Source of the DNA: Streptomyces flavotricini
GTDB lineage: Bacteria > Actinomycetota > Actinomycetes > Streptomycetales > Streptomycetaceae
Assembly: GCF_020639365.1 (NCBI RefSeq)
Contig: NZ_JAINUL010000001.1
Location: forward strand, 8,193,604 to 8,257,603
DNA: 64,000 nt
Direction: 5' to 3'
Numbering within the stretch: position 1 is the first letter of the stretch; every line of letters starts with the position of its first letter. Below, one piece after another: positions 61,951-64,000 of the stretch. A program made the position numbers and the translations under genes. A model generated the notes under the pieces. The model had not been told where the DNA came from. It saw nothing but the letters and a program-made list of their open reading frames with translations, and made no database searches.

Positions 61951-62775
61951 TCAGGCCGGTCCCCACGCAGCGAAGGCGTGTCCCTCGCCGTCCCGGTGGT
62001 CCATGTGGGCGACGGACAGGTCCGCGGCCATCTCGGCGGCGGCTATCCACGGCAGCACCTCGCCGGCGACCGTCCCGGCCTCTTCGATGCGCCGCTCCGT
62101 CGTCTGCGCCACCAGCCCGTCGAGGTCCCCGCGGTGCAGCCAGTCGGCGACCGTCCGGGCCCAGCCGGGCCGCGGTACGCCGTACAACTGGTCGGGCAGC
62201 ATCCGGGGGCCGCCGACCTCCAGGGAGAAGCTGCCGCTGGCGACCACCGCGATGCGGCGGCCCGGCAGGTCCTCCAGGGCGCCCCGCAGCACCCGGCCGA
62301 GCCGTCTGCAGCGTTCGGCCGAAGGGCGGGGCGCCACCATGCCGTTGAGGTACACCGGGACGACGGGCAGCCCGCGCGTGTTGAGGAAGTGAAGAGGCAC
62401 CACGACGGAGTGGTCGACCGAGTGGCCGCGCAGGGCCACCGGGTCGAAGTCCTGGCCCACCAGGCCCCGGTGGAGGGTCGCGCCGACGCCCGCGTCGAGC
62501 GCGTACGCGGTGGGGGGGACGCCCGGGACGTCGTCGTTGGGACCGAGCGCGCCGTCCCCGGTGGCTATGGCGAACGTCGGCCACATGTCCGGGGTGAACG
62601 TGTTGATGTGGTCGCAGGTCAGGACGACGAGGACGTCCGCGTCCGCCCGTTCGACCACCTCGTCGACCGCCGCGTAGCGCTGTGCCACGTCCGCCCCGGC
62701 GGCCGTGGCGGTGCGGGCCAGGGCGGGGAAGCCGGGGGTGTGCGGGACCCCGGCGACCGCGACGATCTCACCCAC
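61951..62775 (-). CDS. LigB-like extradiol ring-cleavage dioxygenase, catalytic subunit
   Basis: A 274-residue member of the LigB family of extradiol dioxygenases. Candidate iron ligands are H12 (AGVPHTPGF) and H56 (LTCDHINTF), with a C-terminal Glu in the AGEVLPW or AEMAAD region. HSVDHSVVVPLHFL and VASGSFSLEVGG match further family blocks. It opens catechol-type rings next to the hydroxyls. Its start lies 8 bp inside the upstream oxidoreductase gene and LigA follows, giving a LigC-LigB-LigA order. Confidence 0.9.
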   Translation of the reverse strand: MGEIVAVAGVPHTPGFPALARTATAAGADVAQRYAAVDEVVERADADVLVVLTCDHINTFTPDMWPTFAIATGDGALGPNDDVPGVPPTAYALDAGVGATLHRGLVGQDFDPVALRGHSVDHSVVVPLHFLNTRGLPVVPVYLNGMVAPRPSAERCRRLGRVLRGALEDLPGRRIAVVASGSFSLEVGGPRMLPDQLYGVPRPGWARTVADWLHRGDLDGLVAQTTERRIEEAGTVAGEVLPWIAAAEMAADLSVAHMDHRDGEGHAFAAWGPA

Positions 62776-63853
62776 GCGCCATCACCGCGCCCACGGCCGC
62801 GGTCCCGGACGGTGCCGCGGCCCCGCCCTCGGAACGGGCCGTGCGGTACATCTCCCGGAGCAGGCGCAGGGTCTCGAGCCCCGCCGTGCCGTCGGCGGCC
62901 ATGGTGTGCCGGGGGTCGCGGACCGCGGCGGCGAAGTCGGCGATCTGCCGGCGGTGCGAGATGCCGTAGTAGCCGATTCCGGCGGGTGGGGATGACACCT
63001 GCCCGCGCACGGTGCGGGCCGCCGCGCGCAGCGCGTCGCTGCCCTCGGCCAGGTGCAGCGTGCCGGGGTGGTCCAGGTCGAAGAGGACCGAGCCGCCGGT
63101 GCCGACGAGTTCGATGCGGGTGCGCCAGGTGATGCTGCTCGCGACCGTGACCTGGTACGTCACCAACGCGCCCTGCGGGCCCCGCAGGACGGCCGCCAGG
63201 GTGTCCTCCGTCTCCATGCCGCCACGGGGGGCCGTGTGCCCGGTGGCGGCGCCGACCACCGTGAGGCCGCCGGTCAGCCAGCGCGTCACGTCGAGTGCGT
63301 GGTAGCCCTGGTTGACCAGGGCGGAGCCGCCCTCGCCGGCGAAGGTGCCGCGCCAGTAGCTTTCGGCGTAGTACGCGTCGTCGCGGCCGCACTGGAGGCT
63401 GACGGTGCCGGACACGAGGCGTCCGAGCATGCCGTCGGCGATCCAGTCGCGCACGCCGGTGACGACCGGGTCGTAGCGGTGCTGGGAGACGACCGACAGG
63501 ACGCGGTCGGCGCGTTCGGCGAGGGCCGTCAGGGCGGCGCCCTCCTTGACGGTCATGGCCAGCGGTTTCTCCACCAGGACGTGCTTGCCCGCCGTGAGCG
63601 CCGCGGCGACCAGGTCGTGGTGCCCGGCGTGGTCGACGGCGACGGAGACGCTGTCGACCTCGGGGTCCGCCAAGACCTCGCGCACGTCCGAGGTCACCCG
63701 CGCAAGGCCGTACTCCCGGGCCAGGGCGCGCGCCCGGGACAGGTCGCGGTCGCAGGCCCAGCGCAGTTCGGCGTCCGGCAGCGCGGTAAATCCGTCGACG
63801 TGGTTGGGGGCTACGCGACCGCATCCCACCACGGCATGGACAAGGGGTTTCAC
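62768..63853 (-). CDS. Gfo/Idh/MocA-family oxidoreductase (LigC-like position)
   Basis: A 361-residue NAD(P)-dependent dehydrogenase. The Rossmann loop VVGCGRVAPNH (G10, C11, G12), the EKP motif (E95-K96-P97) and the DVTRWLTGG segment of the substrate domain are present. Family members oxidise sugars, inositols or, in the case of LigC, the semialdehyde made by LigAB. Being first in the operon before LigB and LigA genes, a LigC-like role is attractive, though sugar dehydrogenation for the neighbouring glycosyltransferases is equally possible. Confidence 0.88.
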   Translation of the reverse strand: MKPLVHAVVGCGRVAPNHVDGFTALPDAELRWACDRDLSRARALAREYGLARVTSDVREVLADPEVDSVSVAVDHAGHHDLVAAALTAGKHVLVEKPLAMTVKEGAALTALAERADRVLSVVSQHRYDPVVTGVRDWIADGMLGRLVSGTVSLQCGRDDAYYAESYWRGTFAGEGGSALVNQGYHALDVTRWLTGGLTVVGAATGHTAPRGGMETEDTLAAVLRGPQGALVTYQVTVASSITWRTRIELVGTGGSVLFDLDHPGTLHLAEGSDALRAAARTVRGQVSSPPAGIGYYGISHRRQIADFAAAVRDPRHTMAADGTAGLETLRLLREMYRTARSEGGAAAPSGTAAVGAVMARG

Positions 63854-63933
63854 GGAGAACTCCTCGGGTCTCGCGGTTGCCCGCCGGACGGCAGCGCGAA
63901 TGAAGGGAAAAGGCGCGCGGCGGGCTCTCGACT

Positions 63934-64000
63934 TCAGTCAATGTCACGCGACTTGTGAATGTCAATGCGCAGATTCTTCTCTTGGTCATCCATGACGATG
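63934..64000 (-). CDS. C-terminal end of a gene entering from the right edge (partial)
   Basis: The last 22 codons of a minus-strand frame read IVMDDQEKNLRIDIHKSRDI-D then TGA at 63936-63934. The charged, natural-looking composition suggests the tail of a real protein. A 19-codon leader peptide starting at the ATG at 63992 is the alternative. It ends 80 bases before the MocA-type gene, which could be in the same operon. Confidence 0.4.
   Translation of the reverse strand, partial: IVMDDQEKNLRIDIHKSRDID

Noticed and set aside
63920..64000. TTGACA/TTGACT pair as a promoter matching the one at 60532
   Set aside because: Spacing between the motifs differs (24 versus 22 bases) and no TAnnnT -10 follows at 16-18 bases; the region also reads as the end of a coding frame.
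1..64000. CRISPR arrays, tRNA or rRNA genes
   Set aside because: No regularly spaced short repeats and no tRNA- or rRNA-like conserved stretches were seen on either strand while reading.

Overview
The window reads as a Streptomyces chromosome segment, probably from a chromosome arm. It is very GC-rich, uses GTG and TTG starts freely, and carries a short chaplin, a SARP/NB-ARC/TPR regulator, an EF-hand protein, SpoIIE-type phosphatases and one gene with a rare TTA leucine codon near its start. No rRNA, tRNA or CRISPR array was seen. All function calls come from reading motifs by eye; no database search was run.

Left part (1-35.4 kb) is mostly intact and mixed. It holds a PIG-L deacetylase, secreted proteins (S1 protease, chaplin, CHAP protein with FG-GAP-like repeats), a carotenoid oxygenase, the SARP regulator, an SPFH/NAD-kinase-like pair with a palindromic operator candidate, an MFS exporter, a GNAT/ThiF-like pair, and a membrane-anchored substrate-binding receptor. 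These are followed by a two-component system, a two-gene cation/proton antiporter and a cardiolipin-synthase-like enzyme. A signalling operon at 27.9-31.0 kb encodes a SpoIIE-type phosphatase, a cobalamin-binding protein with the CarH-type W-x9-E-H motif, and a STAS protein, joined by 4-bp overlaps; a MarR regulator and a second phosphatase flank it.

Middle part (35.4-50.3 kb) is a gene graveyard with a few intact genes between: MocR, alpha/beta hydrolase and MarR remnants, an IS630-family transposase broken at a C7 run, a serine-recombinase scrap, an amidohydrolase remnant fused in frame to a truncated membrane protein, and TetR and histidine-kinase-like ATPase remnants. Intact genes include a lipase-like hydrolase, histidine phosphatase, YceI, LysR, EthD, PhzF, an EF-hand protein and a divergent SRPBCC/TetR pair.

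Right part (51.9-63.9 kb) looks like one dense biosynthetic locus that I cannot match to a described pathway. It encodes a small two-CxxC protein with a Ser/Tyr-rich tail, a DUF6492-type glycosyltransferase, a polysaccharide pyruvyl transferase, an Asp/Asn beta-hydroxylase-like enzyme, a sulfotransferase fused to a 2OG-Fe(II) oxygenase, a GNAT-like/2OG-Fe(II) oxygenase fusion, a GT4-type glycosyltransferase, a DUF1826-like protein with an HxD motif, a class IV aminotransferase, and a LigA/LigB/LigC-like trio. The genes alternate in direction with almost no spacers. This is the best candidate here for an undescribed system.
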